Shown one piece after another: positions 49,976 through 63,500 of a stretch of DNA of 64,000 nt. The DNA comes from Atrichornis clamosus (Eukaryota > Chordata > Aves > Passeriformes > Menuridae). A program made the position numbers and the translations under genes. The stretch covers positions 248,001 through 312,000 of the forward strand of contig WBMZ01003306.1 in NCBI GenBank assembly GCA_013400975.1. Direction: 5' to 3'. Under the pieces are notes generated by a model. That model was not told the DNA's origin. It saw only the letters and a list, made by a program, of their open reading frames with translations, and made no database searches. Position 1 is the stretch's first letter, and each line of letters starts with the position of its first letter.

Positions 49976-52900
49976 AGAAATGGAATTGATGGAAGGTCAA
50001 CCTATGCTTTCAAGCCAAGACTACAGGCAAAAAAAATCCAAAGGACATTGATTTAATGTGTACTGATAAAGCAAATGTCTTGGTACCAAAAATAAGTAGT
50101 GTGCTTGAATGAGCAAGATTAATAGGTTTATGTGTGCATGGTTCATTACAAACAACTGCACCTGATACTGGCAAAGCATGACTTGTAGGAATAAGAAATC
50201 CAAATTCTGGTAAATAAACACCAATTTTGTTGCACTCAGTAATAGTGCAGCAAGCGCAAAGGAAGAAAAATGCTAATCCCTGAGATGTTCAACACTAGTC
50301 CTGCTAAATTTCAAGCACTCTGATCCCACAAAATAGACAAATGAACTTGGTTGCAAGTCTCTGAGTAGTCACATGAAATTATTAGCTCCATTACATTTCC
50401 TTCAAATGGATAACCATACCTAAACTTGGAGCTTCTTTACTGGCTGACACACTGCACCTAAGGGTCTACCCGTGGAGGTACTTAAGGACTTTCAGAATGC
50501 TGGTCACCTAATACAGGAAGGGAATATGCTCCTAATTCTGGGTCCTCACTCAAATGCCTGGATTTGGAGGGAAATAAAATCCAACTATTGCCTTTTCAGG
50601 AGGATATCGAAAGCCAACTACATGTCATCAAGAGGCCTCAAGGTGTCCAAAGTAGGTGTGGAAAGCACAATGACATATCACCAGTGTATGTGACGTGCCC
50701 TTGAAGTTTCTCATCCAGAAACACGATCTGTTTCTGAAGTGGGGAATGGTGCTGGGAAGCCAGGCTGCAAAGCTACATGGCTAAAAGAAGCAGTTAAACT
50801 GCTGTGTTGACTGAAAGGCATTTGGGAAAGAATGAAATAGGGATGCCTGAGTGTTAAGTGGGAAGTTTTACAATTTCAAGAGGAATGAAAATAGACTCTG
50901 TAAATCTCTCCACTGTGATGGCAACAAATGTAAGAGGAGGTCAGTTTTCTGGAAGATAGTAATTTGATAGTTGTTCTTGATCTGCATCGTCTCATTAGAA
51001 CTTTACTTCCCCTTTACTTCCTGAAATGAGTGAAGTTAGTTTTTAAAATAGAAGATGGAAAAAAAAGCTCTGAAAATCTCATGTCACTTGGTTCTTTTCA
51101 TTGGTAGATCTATTGTTCTATAATCAAACAGGAACAGAGGAAAAATCAAATGGAGAAGAGACTTTTGGAAGTATTCTGAATAAACTACTGCTCAAAAAAA
51201 AGCTAACGAAAAATTTCAGGATTTCTAACTTCAAAATCTTTGCTGGCAATGCCATAAACTGTGTTCTTTGATTTCGGTCACTGTGGTTAGTGTAGAAACT
51301 GAAGAAAGAGAGAGATTTTTAAAGCAACTCTTTGATTTTCCTGTATTTTTGCGCTCTTAGGTCTGCCTGGCTCCCACTGTAAATTGAGACCTCTCTAAAG
51401 TATGTTTTGTTAATGGGCCATGAGAAAGAAAATACAGATTTAGCATTCCCTACTCTGCCTGTGCCTTTTGTTCCCATTTTAGAGGACTGCCATTTCATAG
51501 GGAACTGAGTGAAGAGCAGTAATAGGGTCATTCCCACAACCTGTGCTGATGGGGGAGGCTCCTTTGCCTGGTCCCACAGTACCTTTCATGCTGAGAGATA
51601 AAATGTAAACCTTTCTTACATCTTTTGCCATACTCAACAAGATAATACAAAGGACCCATACATTTAGGTTTCAAATAACTCTGTTTGCTAATACACAAGG
51701 CCCAGATGCATACAAACCTCTGCTGTTTGGAGAGAGCTGGAATCCATCCACATCTGCTGAACTTCAAATTGGCACTTTGCACATCTCTCAGAAAACCAAT
51801 AAGAGGAACATAAAGAAATGAGTTGTATGTTCCAGATCAGAATTTCCCTGTAATTAGAAATATTTCAAGTCCTCTTCTTCTATTTCAGTAATCTAAAGTG
51901 GAAAAACTCATCAAAAGCAAAAGGCAAGTGATTTTCAATCTTCATTTATCATTAGGAGCTCTGAGAGCATGACCATTAATTTTTCACCAAGTCTTTAATA
52001 TCTTGTGATTTTTAACTCACTTTTGTATCTCGTTTTCAAATGATAGTGTTCAGTTCACTACTTAGGCATTGTTCTCAAACATGTTAATATAAACCATATC
52101 CATACAATATTGAAGGATCTGACTTAAATTAAATCTACAGAAGAAGGGATATTCAAAGTTCTCTGATTTTTGAGTGTATCATTCATCTTCATCTGTCAAT
52201 GTTGCTCTGTACTGTAAGACTGTGCACCTGTCTTGTCCATTCTAAATTGCTTAGATATCCTTGAAAAGCCAAAAAAAAGATCAGAAGCAGTGAGCATTTT
52301 GTAATCAAATTCATGGATTTAAAAAAAGCTTTTAAATTCAGCTTTTAAAAAAAAGCAGAATTCATCTTTTGAAAAAAGCCGTCCTACTAATATAGAAGTC
52401 TCTGCGCAGTCACCACAGAAAATTGAGCATCATGTGTGAAAGGTTATGGAAATGATGTTCTCATTAGTTACGCAAGTGTTGATCAAAACTATTTTGACTT
52501 AATGGATGACTTTACTCCATGGATTTAAATGAAGGTGCAGCAAGGTCGAGCAGCTGCCCAACAAGAACTAGGTTCATCAAGTGTTAAGGGAGTCACTTTC
52601 ACCAATTTTCCAGACTTTGCATTCTGCCATATCATTGCAGGGTGAGTAAAAATCTATAAGCAGCAGTAAATAATATAATAGAATATGAAAAAAGTAGGGG
52701 GAAGGTTAAGTGTAACCTTCCTGTGAGATGTTTTCCTGCTGTGTGTTGCCTTACCCTGCAGTTGGTTTGCCGCCCCAACAGTGTGTTGTAAGACACACTA
52801 TTTCAGCACATCTGTCAATTCTCCAACCAGTGATTGCTTGATGAACTCTACACATGCAACCTGGCTTCCACGTACATCTAAGAAGGCACAATTGCATATG

Positions 52901-55098
52901 AACCTGAAATGTTGCTCATAGAGACTTTCAGTGGTATGGCACCTTCATAGACACAGTAAATCATCTGATATCTGTGCACCACTTGTGTAGGAATTGGCTT
53001 CTGAGAATACTTTCAGAGTTTCAGTGTTTACTAGAGTTTCAGTTCTAAAATTTATCCCTGATCAGAAGTAGGTTGTACAGTGTCTGCTACTTAGAGTAAT
53101 TGTGCACTCTATGTGCTCTGGAGAACATTTGCATGGTTTTGGTGTAGTTTAGAAACAGACTGGCAAAACAAAATATAATCCAACATAACTCAACACTAGC
53201 AGCCTGGTTAAGTTTTAGAGCTTAAGTACTTATTCCACTTCTTAAAATGCAAATACTTGGCTCTCTTCACTATGCCTTCTCTCATGGAGAAATGCTATCA
53301 TGCATAGGTCATGCTACCTCAGCTCACAGTTACAGGAGCATGATTGGATATCCATCAACAATATCTTTAAAAACTTGATGTCTCTTAAGATCACTTTTAT
53401 ATTAATGTCTAACAAATTATTATTTGTTATAGGGACTGTAATTATTAGAAATTTTATTGAGAGTTTTTTACTTTTTAGTTAATTTAAAGAGAAAGATAGA
53501 ATTTTCTTGTTACTTTTGCAGCTGTAGCTCCATTGTTTTTAGTGTTCCAGGAGCCAGAGCAATTCAGATGATAATTGGACTTTTTTTCCATAAGTTCATC
53601 AGGAAGTTAATATAAAATTTCACTTCCATTTCCCTTATTCCCAAATAAGCTGTCATGAGAAAATACATTCAGAGCAACACCATTTGGTCATGGCATATCT
53701 TAGTATGCTTATATCTTCCAAAAGCTTGGAATTCAAGTGAAAAATAGTCAGTAACTGCAGGTGACTTTTTTTTACTATTCCCCAGTATGTCACTGTTCTG
53801 CCCTGGACACTGGTGAGTTTTTAATATTCTGGTCTGGACACCTGCAGCTATTCTCCCTGTTAACAACTTCCGAGACTCCAAACCCTCAGCAAGCACAAAT
53901 GTCTGCCTGCAGAGCTGTGTCCTTGCTGCCCAGCTGGGGAAAGCTCTACTTGACTTTACCATCTGCCTCCCTCCAGTACTTCCAAGAACACCGTGCAGTG
54001 GGGTAGGGTGCTCTTCTGGGAAGAGTTAGCACAAAACACAAGGAACCTGAAAAGAATGAACTCACTCTGTGGTTGGGGGGAGTGTGTGTGCATGAAATTC
54101 AAAACAAATGTGTTACAGAATTAAGAGTGGTTTGCAGGGAGACCTCCTGTGTTAAGATTGTAAGCTGATCATGTTCTGCAAACAGAAAGAGATGAAAAAT
54201 TAGTGTTGTGGGCCCTGCAAATTTGCAGTCACCTGGAACTTGGGCACATGTGAAGCTCCTGACACATAAGCAGCCACGTTGGAGTTGGTGCCCACAATTA
54301 AGCCTCTTCCTGAATTAGGATCTGATTAGGAATTACTGGGTTAGTTCTAATTCTTGCCACACAGGACTGCTTTTAATGCTTAATTAATGTTTAAAAGGTG
54401 CACTGAGATCTTCCAACATGTATGGCACTATTGAAGTGTTAAGCGTTGTTACAACTCACGCTTGCAAAAGCAGCTGAAGATGAATTTACTTTTTGTGACA
54501 GGCAGTAATGGCTCACTTGGAACAGTTACACATTCTATTGGGTAAATAACAGGAGTGTTACAAATTGTAGCAGTGTTGTGTTTACATAATAGACAGTAAC
54601 CACTCCAGAGGTACCATAACAGTCAGCTTATAACAGGCATTTTGAAAATTATGTAAATACATCTATATGTGAGGAAGCAAGATGGCTGTAGGAGATAGAA
54701 AGCTGGCAGTTACTAGTAAATACCGCATGTTTTCAATGTTTTCAACACTCTAATCTTTTTATGCAAACATGTCCATCCAGTAACTTAACATAATAACAGA
54801 GCAGAAAAGGGGTTGAATTCCACAGGCTGTCATGAATGTATACACCAGTGCCCTTAGATGTGCCGTAGATGGACTAAACTGTGGTCTGCTGAGCCTGCGA
54901 GTCAGCCAGTGCTGCTAAAAGCTTTCAGGCATGTTTGTACCCCAGGACAAGTCCCTCCATCTCATCCTCCTTTTGGCTGCGTACCTTCACGTGAACTTCT
55001 GCCCACGCTTTAAGAAATGCAGCCACTTCATTTCTGCCAAGCACGTTGCCCGTCCTCCGACTTCACTGTGCATCAGGAAAGAAAGTCCTCCCAGCTTT

Positions 55099-55120
55099 TT
55101 TCTCTCTCTCTCTCTCTAGC
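55099..55120. repeat. (CT)n microsatellite
   Basis: About ten CT units. Simple repeat. Confidence 0.9.
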
Positions 55121-55776
55121 AGTTACTTGTTTGCTTCTTGCCTTAATTTCTAATATTCTGGACAGAAAAGTTCTGGTGAGGAATGCTGCTTTATGAAACA
55201 GTACGAAACCGTGTCTTCCACATACCATAACCACGCTGTTAATGGTTGTACTCACTACGTGTGAGAAGAAATAACACTGTAGTATTAACTGTAAAAATGA
55301 AACCAAATTCTTGACTAGAGCTAATTTGTGGGTGTTTGTGAAACTCTTTTTCAACAAGTTTTGGAAGGGCATATTTTGATCAAAATAATTAATGTCACAA
55401 AAGGAAAAGAAGAGGGACCATATGAAAAAGGCTTAATTTTAATTGAAAAAAATGTAGTAGGTAAATCATTATACTACTATTTTTTCTCCAGAATATCCTG
55501 TCCAAAATGGTCATATCTATCTGTGTTATTCCATAGCTCTAATGATACACCTACTGTTATGTATTTCATGTCAAATATTTCCCCACAATTCTTCCACCAT
55601 TTTAAGAAAAATACCTGTATCTCTCTCTTTGATTTCCTTGTCTGTTAAAAAAAAAAAATTCTCTAAAATTTTTAAGTATTAAAGATAAGCTAAGAACACT
55701 TTAAAACTTATTTTGGTATTGAAACTATTTTTAGCACCCTAAAATAACAAGCCTAAAGACAGGAAAATTTGTCAGC

Positions 55777-55810
55777 AATCCTGTGCGAATCCTGTGTTAA
55801 TCCTGTGCTG
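55777..55810. repeat. Three-copy 11-bp minisatellite
   Basis: Three tandem units, AATCCTGTGCG, AATCCTGTGTT and AATCCTGTGCT, the last one running out at 55809-55810. It sits just before the start of the longest open frame in the window (55840-56226), which I do not regard as a gene. Confidence 0.8.
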
Positions 55811-58800
55811 CAATGGCTGTATGACAGTCCAGGAGACTTGTGTTCTCAGTAAGAATCGTACGCACTTTTCCATATTCATCTGGCATCTGTTTCTTTGTAA
55901 GTGTGTGCAATTTGAACCCCCACGATGTGTTTTCCTCTGGGGCAAGCCACATGAATTCCAGAAATCAAGCTGCCTTTTCGGATCTAAGCAGCACTCTGCA
56001 GGAACACAGCCTGGTGTTGTTGGGTCTCTTGGTGTGTGCCAACCTTTCAGCCAAGCTCCTGCTGTGGGGGCACAGCAAAAAGCCGTGTCACCTGTGGAAG
56101 AGTTCTCTGGTCCTCCTTGCCCTGGCTGACACAGAGAATGTGATTCCTCCCATTAGGTTATCTGAGGTGACACCTGAAGAGGAAGAAATCTGGTGGAGCT
56201 GGAGTAAGGCATTTTTGGAGGTGTAGTCCATGGACAAACTGGGATCAGTTTATCAATTTTTTTTTCTTTTTTTGGCAGTAAAAATGAAAAATTTTCTTAG
56301 GGAGATTGGACTGGGAAGTGCCTCGTTCTCCAAAAACTCTTGTGCATCCAGTTAATTCTTTAGCCATCTCCCTTTACCAGAGGATGAACCTAGACTGCAG
56401 CTTTAACACACTCTCGCAGTTTTAGTCTCAGGGTATGCTCTGTGCTCCCCCACCTCTGCTGTGCAGCTCTCAAGACTATTCCACTGCATCTGTAGCAGGA
56501 AGCCAGAAAAACTCTGGAACAAAATGGTCTGGGCACGGGTTTGGTGTCAAAGCTGAGCAAGCAGAGAAAATACGGCTTTCCATGTTCCTAACAAGGATTA
56601 TTCAGATTTAGACTAAAACTAACTGCAGAAGTTTGATTTCTTTTTCAACCTATTGGCCTTCAGTAGTGTCTAGGAGCTAACAAAATGTCTATTATTACCT
56701 ACTTCAGTTGCCCATTTTAAAATCTGATATAATACTTTGATCCAAATTTATCCATGATTTTTATAAAGATTTTTCTTCCTTGAGAATTCTATTACCAATC
56801 TACAAGTAATATGTCAGCGTTAGAGTAGGTGGCAGGTCTAGAGCTTTACAGTCAATTAGATGAAGCCCAGGGGAGGTGGGGAGTCAGGATTTCATTCTTA
56901 TCTCCGTGTACAGCAACTGGGTTAAGATGAGGACATGCTCATAAGATTGATTTTCTTTTCCTGTAAATACAATGGAGGGATGAGTCTTTACAACTACAGA
57001 AAAACACACCCTGCCATAACAGGATCCCCACCCTGTCTCTGCTCAGTCCTTTCGAAAAAAGTCCTGTGCTGTGGGCAATACAGAGTAGTTTTAGATAAAG
57101 CAAACTGAAAGGTAAGGTGGGTGGGGGGCAGGGGTGTCCTCTGACTTGCGATGCTGTCCGGTCTAGTTTTCTAGGGAAATATCTAGGAACCACATCTCAT
57201 CTTATCCCAGAAATTGCTAAAAGCTCCGTGTCTCATCAATATTCAGTCTAGCTGTGGGACTGGGACAGTTTCGCTTTTCATTTGGAATGGTTCTATCTCT
57301 TCTCAGAAACATGACTTTAACTGAAATGTGGTATTTACAGTATATCCTTTTCTCATTTATTTTGCAACATCAGCCATCGTTTAAAAAAAAAGAGATTTAC
57401 AGGAAATATTAGGGGGAAAGGCAAAAGTACAAGAATTTCTGACAGCAAGACGCTGGCAAAGCGAGATACCCACAGACCAAAAAGGAAAAGAGACATTACC
57501 AAGCAAACCCAGCTGAAAGGGACTGACATTATTCTTTCTAAAGTTAAAATGTCATGGCAGTAGAAAGGAATGATATGTATAGCATGATATTTTAACTGGG
57601 CTGATTTATGATAAACTCACAAGAGTTGCACAGAAACAACCCCAGTGACAGATTAATTTTAATCAAGGTTAAAGTAGATCTCTCTTTTTCCCCTCTTTAA
57701 CCTAAATGCATTTCATTAGCCTAAAGAGTGACTTTTGTTTTCTCTTTCTTAATCAAGCAGCAAGAGAAGTTGGATAGGGGAAAAAAAAAATCTAATTTAT
57801 AAAGTAGTACAAGTTCCTAAAATTTGGATTTTGGACAACATATTTGGAAAATTAATTGGGGGACAAACTTCTAGAGTTTTTTTCTTGCAGGTCCTTTAAG
57901 GTCCAACTCACTAGTTCCAATTAAGCTGTAAGAAAAAACAGTTTCTCATGACCAGAGAGTCTCAATATCCAGTGAGGAGTGGGACTGACTAGTGCATATT
58001 GTCTAAACGCTTCCTCTGAATAACAAAAAACCCAATTTCTCTTTGTTCTCTTCCAAATGTCCTTTTTGTCATGGTGACTTGGTTGTAGCCCAAATTTTGC
58101 TTGTAGCATTTTTGGTTGGGAGTTTCAAAATGCTTAGGCAAGTCTAATACTTCTTGCTACTGCAATGCAGTGTTAACTGGGAATCGTAACAATTTTTATT
58201 AGCTTAAAAAATCTGGTCTTTTATTTTTCCATCGGTTATTAATTTCTTTTAAGAGATTTCATTTTTTGAGGTGTGAAAAAGGCAAACAGATTTTATAGGC
58301 TTTTTTTTTCCCCTGCAAAACCTGATTAAAAAACATCTTTCTGCGCAGAATACACTCAGCCTTTGACACTGTGGGTGCGGAACTCTTCTGAATCATGATG
58401 TAACAAGAGATAGATTTAGTACATAATTCACATTTTAGTATGGGACATATTTTTCTTTCCAAGCTACTTGGAAAGCTTCTTATGGCTTCTAATAATTTTG
58501 GTGGCAGCATTTTTCACCAAAAGAAATATATGCAGTACATGCATAGCTATATGTGCATGTGTATGTATATGTTAGAGGTCATGGTGCTTTATGCTATCTA
58601 AAGGAACTGATGTCTGCCTTGTAAAATCTAAAAAGAAGGTAAGTTAGCTCTTGTGACACCGAGGGGGAGTTGGCAGCTCAATAGCTAAGTACTTCCTTGC
58701 CTGCCAACCTGTACAAGGGCAGCAGGGCTGGTGTGCTATGAGACTGAGTAGGACCCTGTGGTGGTGCTCCTTAGTTCCTAAGGCATCTTCACCTTCATTC

Positions 58801-60490
58801 CCTTTACTTATTTCTGTGTTGAATATGACAATTTCAAGTTTGGATATGTTGTCATCTTCCTTTCAATTCTTAGAGGAATTTAAATAAGTGCCTTTTGAAG
58901 AAGCTCTTTGGCCTGGCTACAGGAATTGTTCCTTAGAGGAAGACAGCCAGTAAAATACCCTAGAAACAAAAGAAGAAAATGAGAAAAACAGCCCTGATGG
59001 GAATGATTTACAGGCAATCTTGGTGAGATTAGCACATGAATTAAAAACCAAGGCTACAAAAGGAGGCAATGCAGAATTGAGATACTGATCTCTCTGCAAG
59101 AGACATAGTCCCAGAATTTGGGTCAGCTCAACTGAGCAGCAATGAACAAACAAACAAGAGCCAACAGAGCTTACAATAGTTCAGATCATAAAAAACCTAA
59201 AATGATTCTGAAAGTCATATTAATACTAAGCCAACAGGAGAAACAACAAAACTTTTGAATAAGCTACAGCACACCTCATAAGAAAATTGCCTTGTGCACC
59301 GCTGAAGATCCAACATGAATACACATTATGTTATCAGATTTCCTTAGCACTAGCTGACCATGTCTTGGTATTTGGCAAACTACCTTACATACTGGGCCTT
59401 ATATCTGTTGGGTTCTTTCTGGTAGTCAATACCTGTGTTTGCTTGCCATCCTCATCCCTTCCTGAGATACTTGGCCTCCAAATCCACTCAAGTTTGCTCT
59501 TACAAGGTGGTTTGCAGTCTTCCACTGATGTTTTTGGCTTTAATTTTTTATTTGGTCAAACTAAAATTTTTAAGAATAATGTGTCATTTATGACAAAATT
59601 TTAATTGGAAAATGTTTTTCAGTTCCAGCAACTTGTGATACTAGTATGAGAATAACATTGTTTCAGGCTAGGTTTCAGTACCTCCTATTTGAAAGAGATC
59701 ACAGGTTTTCCAGATTTAAGACATGGTGACGGTTTTGGTTTCCTGATCTGTTAAAAGAATCTGAGAGTGGCATAGGACTAACAGGGAACTTACTTCAGGC
59801 CTCTTGGTGTAAACTGTGAACACGACTGAACTAATATTAACAAAATGCAGTCAAGTCATCCAAAGCAGTATTTGGCGCAGCACCATGATGGACATTTCTG
59901 AGCTACCTTTTTCTCTTCCAGATCTGGGCACCCTGCACTGCTGTTATACAGCAAACACATGACAAGTTCAGGCTTTGTAGATTCTGCCGAGGTCCAGGTC
60001 TGTTATGTTCCTGATCAGAGTTGTTTTCACACTAATAATCACCGCCCACTGGTTACTGCTGGAGCCAACTCTTGAGCAGTTCTAGTAGGTTGCCCAGGCC
60101 CTATTCATAATCACGTAGGCAAACGCTCCTTAGTTCAGTAAAAATAAAACTGATCCCCAATTTACAATCAGCACAGCCATTTCATATTTTAAGAACAGAT
60201 TGTTCGGTGCAGCAAGTGCTATTTATGATGGAGGCATTTCCCACACTACTAGCCAGGATCTTTTAATTAGACCCCAGGGATTGTTGCTCCCTGGCCTGCT
60301 TTTCTAGCTCAAGGATATGGTGAAGTTCAGCCTGAGAAACCTATGTGGCACCTCACATTCATGGCAGACTTGAAAGCCTCACTTTCAGGGCCAAAACCTG
60401 CACTGTCCTCTGGTCAGTTCTGACTCTCAGCATGCTAGAGCTGGATCACAGTTGTGACGTAAGGCATAAAGGGACATAAAATCCAGCTTA
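55811..60490. other. Non-coding stretch, no gene recognised
   Basis: Includes the longest open frame, 128 codons on the forward strand (55840-56226). It has a hydrophobic middle and an acidic run near the end but no family resemblance, and its length is about what random sequence this long gives. No TE recognised. Confidence 0.5.
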
Positions 60491-60575
60491 TTCTGGTTGG
60501 GTTGGAAGGGACCTTAAAGAACATCTGGCTCCAACCTGCCTGCCATGGGTAGGGAAATCTCTTCCGTGTAGTGGG
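60491..60575 (-). mobile_element. CR1 LINE 3' fragment, about 80 bp
   Basis: TTCTGGTTGGGTTGGAAGGG, ACCTTAAAGAACATCTGGCT, and CCAACCTGCCTGCCATGGGT are the reverse-strand CR1 3' block. It breaks off after GGGAAATCTCTTCC. Close to consensus, so relatively young. Confidence 0.9.
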
Positions 60576-63500
60576 AGAGAAAAACAGAAATGCATAAAAG
60601 TCAATTTAAAATTATTTTCTGCATGAAGCAGTTCTATAATATGCACCTAAAATACAGCATTGATAAGAAATCACAACATGGATTTCTTTTATATTCAGAG
60701 TGAAACTCATCACCATCCAGTAGTTGGAATTGCTAAATAACTGTGACTCCATGTTGGAAGTGGGTTGATATTACTTTAAAACAAAGGGAAAAGGATAAAA
60801 ATCAGTGAAATATAGTGGTTTGGAAAGATTTTTCCTGAAAGAGAACTATACCTTTTAGGGTATTCCTGATCCAGTGAGACAAGTGTTAATTCTGCTGCTC
60901 TGATAAATGACCTTTTTTGCTGCTTCAGAGTCAAAGAGAGAGCTGCTTTCCAGAGTGAATGGAGCTGGGTGAATCACATGGTCTATGGCAAGCTCTGGAG
61001 TGCTTAGCAAATGAAGTCATCCAGACAGGATTAAACACAGTTATGTCTCCGTAGCAGAGCCTTGTTTATGGAAAATGAGTTTGGGCGATTGGCTTAGCCT
61101 AAGCACATACTGTTCTTTTTTACCTACGCAAATAAGACTTTCTTCCATTAAGTGGTCCTGTCCCAAGCAGAAAATGTTCCTGAGTTTGGTTCATAGAGAT
61201 GCAGCTTGGGGGAAGGAGGCTGGCCTATCTGTTCCTCTGATTTCCCATAGCCTTGGCAAGCTCCTCAATATATGCAGCAGTCTCTTTGCTGGTTTTTTTT
61301 TTTTCCTAATGAAATCCTACACTTTTTGAGGTCCCTGTGTCTTTTCCAAATGAAGCTGCCAAGAAACACATGAAGCATATATCAGCTGCAATTAGAAAAT
61401 GGTGGTTTAAAATTATGTTGGTGTTTTAAATCATAAATATTCCTATTCATATGCATCTAAAATGCAAAAATGCACCAGCTGTGAGGTTTTTCCTTTACTT
61501 CAGCTTATGAAAAACTCCAGGGGATCAGGAAATTTAGAGCACAAGAATGGTTTATTTTTATACCTATTTCCCTTGTCATTTCCTTTTCCCATTCCAGTCC
61601 CTCTGAGAGGAACCAATTAACTTGAGACATTTTCCACATTCATTAGTATCTTCATTTAAAAAAAAACCGGCAGGATTGTTTCAAGACTGGTATTTTGTGC
61701 CCAGTAAACTGTGATAACATTGCATGCCATAGTGTAGCTAACAGCAAAAGTGCTAAAGATGTAAAATCTGTGAATTAATAAACTGTTAAATTTTGCATCT
61801 GCACCTTTATCAAAATGGAACAGACACTATTACTAAACAGCAGGTTAACAAATAAAATGTACTTTAAAGAAGCAGGTTAGTGGCCATAAATTAAAAGGTG
61901 ATCTTCAATGCTTTTGGAGGTAGTTGCTGAAAAAGAACCTGATTAGCAATTTGCAATAGAAGAACAAGGTGTTGTGACTTCAGCAAAGTGCTTTAAAGCT
62001 ATCAGGCATATAAAGAGTCACCAAAATGTCACTTGGGCTACATGCCACAATCTGAGAGATGGGAGTGCCCCGTCTGGATGCTGTCTGGGGAGTCACGGAC
62101 CCACAGAGCCTCTGCTGCCAGTACTGCTGCGTGTTTCCTCTTCTCCCTGTCCCTTCTCTCTTTCCTCCTGACGTTCAGCAACGCCACAGCCACCCTGTGG
62201 CCATGGTCACAACCAGCAGCAGAGGCAGGTGATGGGGAGAAGCACACTACATGGAGGGGAGAGGGAGACCTGGTGCCTTGACGTCTGTGGTCTTCTCACC
62301 CGATTTGGCTGGTTGGGGATATTGCTCTTGTCCCAGAAGGCCTCTTACATGCCTGCTTTGATTTGGGCTTGAGGCTTTGTTCCTTTGCTTCTCGGCCTCA
62401 ATAGAAAAGCAGTAGGTCAGTAACACTGTAGGAGAGAGTTATTTGCTGTGTACATACAGTTCTCCATTGTTTATCACTGTATTTCTATGGGCATGCCATT
62501 TCTTTTTGCATACCACCACCTCATTGCATACCACTTTTTCATTGTTGTTATTTCTAGTGAATACACTAGCGAGTCCTTTTCCGCTGCTTTTTTTTTTTTT
62601 TTTTTGCTACTGAGGAAGCTGGAATTGGCTCAAGCTGTCCAGCCAAAATTGCGTAAAATATTCAGAAGTCCTCAGATTTCATAAGACCATGGTAGATGGT
62701 TCTTACAACCACTTTAATTCTTTGCTATGGAGATATAAAGTCCAGTGCCAATTTTTCCCATCCTTCAAAGATCTGTCAAATGCTGTAGGGTGAATATTAG
62801 GTGCTGAACAATAGTATACCTTGGAGCAACTCCAACAAATTTTCCTTTAAGGATTAGGAAAGCCCATGCATCAGCAACATTTCTTCATGATTCTCTCTGT
62901 ATTCTTTGCTTCTTGTCATGCTAAGCAAGTTGTCATAAAGTTATCAGTTCTTGCTAGACTGACAGCAACCCTTCTCTGACCCATTTACCACAAAGCACTC
63001 TACAGTCTCTTGCAGTGACAGTTGCCCAGCACAGACACGTCTGACACTACTTTTTGGTGAAGTTCCAACAATTTGTTCTATAATTCCTAGCTGAATCTTT
63101 TTCCTTTTATTAGGGTTTTAAAGTTGCCAAACACAGCCAGCGTTTAAGACCTAGGGTTTGGGGCTGAAGTCAAATGCAATCAATTCTGAAAGCAACTAAG
63201 GTCTAGTTGCTGCTTGAATGAAGTGACTGGGTCTTTTGAGGTCCATTTCAACTATCAGAGACGGAAAGAAGAGGGAAGGAAATTTAAAGCATTTCTGTTG
63301 AAGCAAAAGTGTCAACTCAAATATAAAATGCAGGAACTTTTCATAATTTTTAATGTGATCTCCCCAAACCCATGGTAAGTTTGGAGAAGCTTTTTAGTTT
63401 AAAGTGTTTAGTTCCCAAGCTCCTGTTTCTTCAAGACCTCACTCAGAAAATTCAGTGTGCTGGTATGTGAAGGATTAAAGTTTTCCTGGCTAAATTATCA

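Larger units (their letters stand above)
48773..55776. other. Non-coding stretch, no gene recognised
   Basis: No coding sequence found. The stretch includes an ancient-repeat remnant at 49905-49975, an 11-base duplication CTTTACTTCC near 51001-51021, A-rich low complexity at 52320-52380, and (CT)n at 55101-55119. Confidence 0.5.

Noticed and set aside
55840..56226. 128-codon open frame, the longest in the window
   Set aside because: No recognisable domain, overlaps another frame on the same strand (55794-56129), and its length is within what 64 kb of non-coding DNA produces by chance.
57880..57915. GGTCCTTTAAGGTCCAACTC looks CR1-like
   Set aside because: The block mixes forward- and reverse-strand CR1 words and does not extend; probably chance.
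59921..60020. Good splice acceptor TTTTTCTCTTCCAG followed by 30 open codons
   Set aside because: No donor of quality at the far end and no protein resemblance; acceptor-like sites of this kind are frequent in the window.
62388..62402. GCTTCTCGGCCT, identical to the start of U2 snRNA
   Set aside because: Only 12 bases match; the following sequence does not resemble U2, so there is no gene or pseudogene.
63225..63258. GGGTCTTTTGAGGTCCATTT resembles a CR1 3' end
   Set aside because: No octamer tail and no further CR1 landmark on either side.
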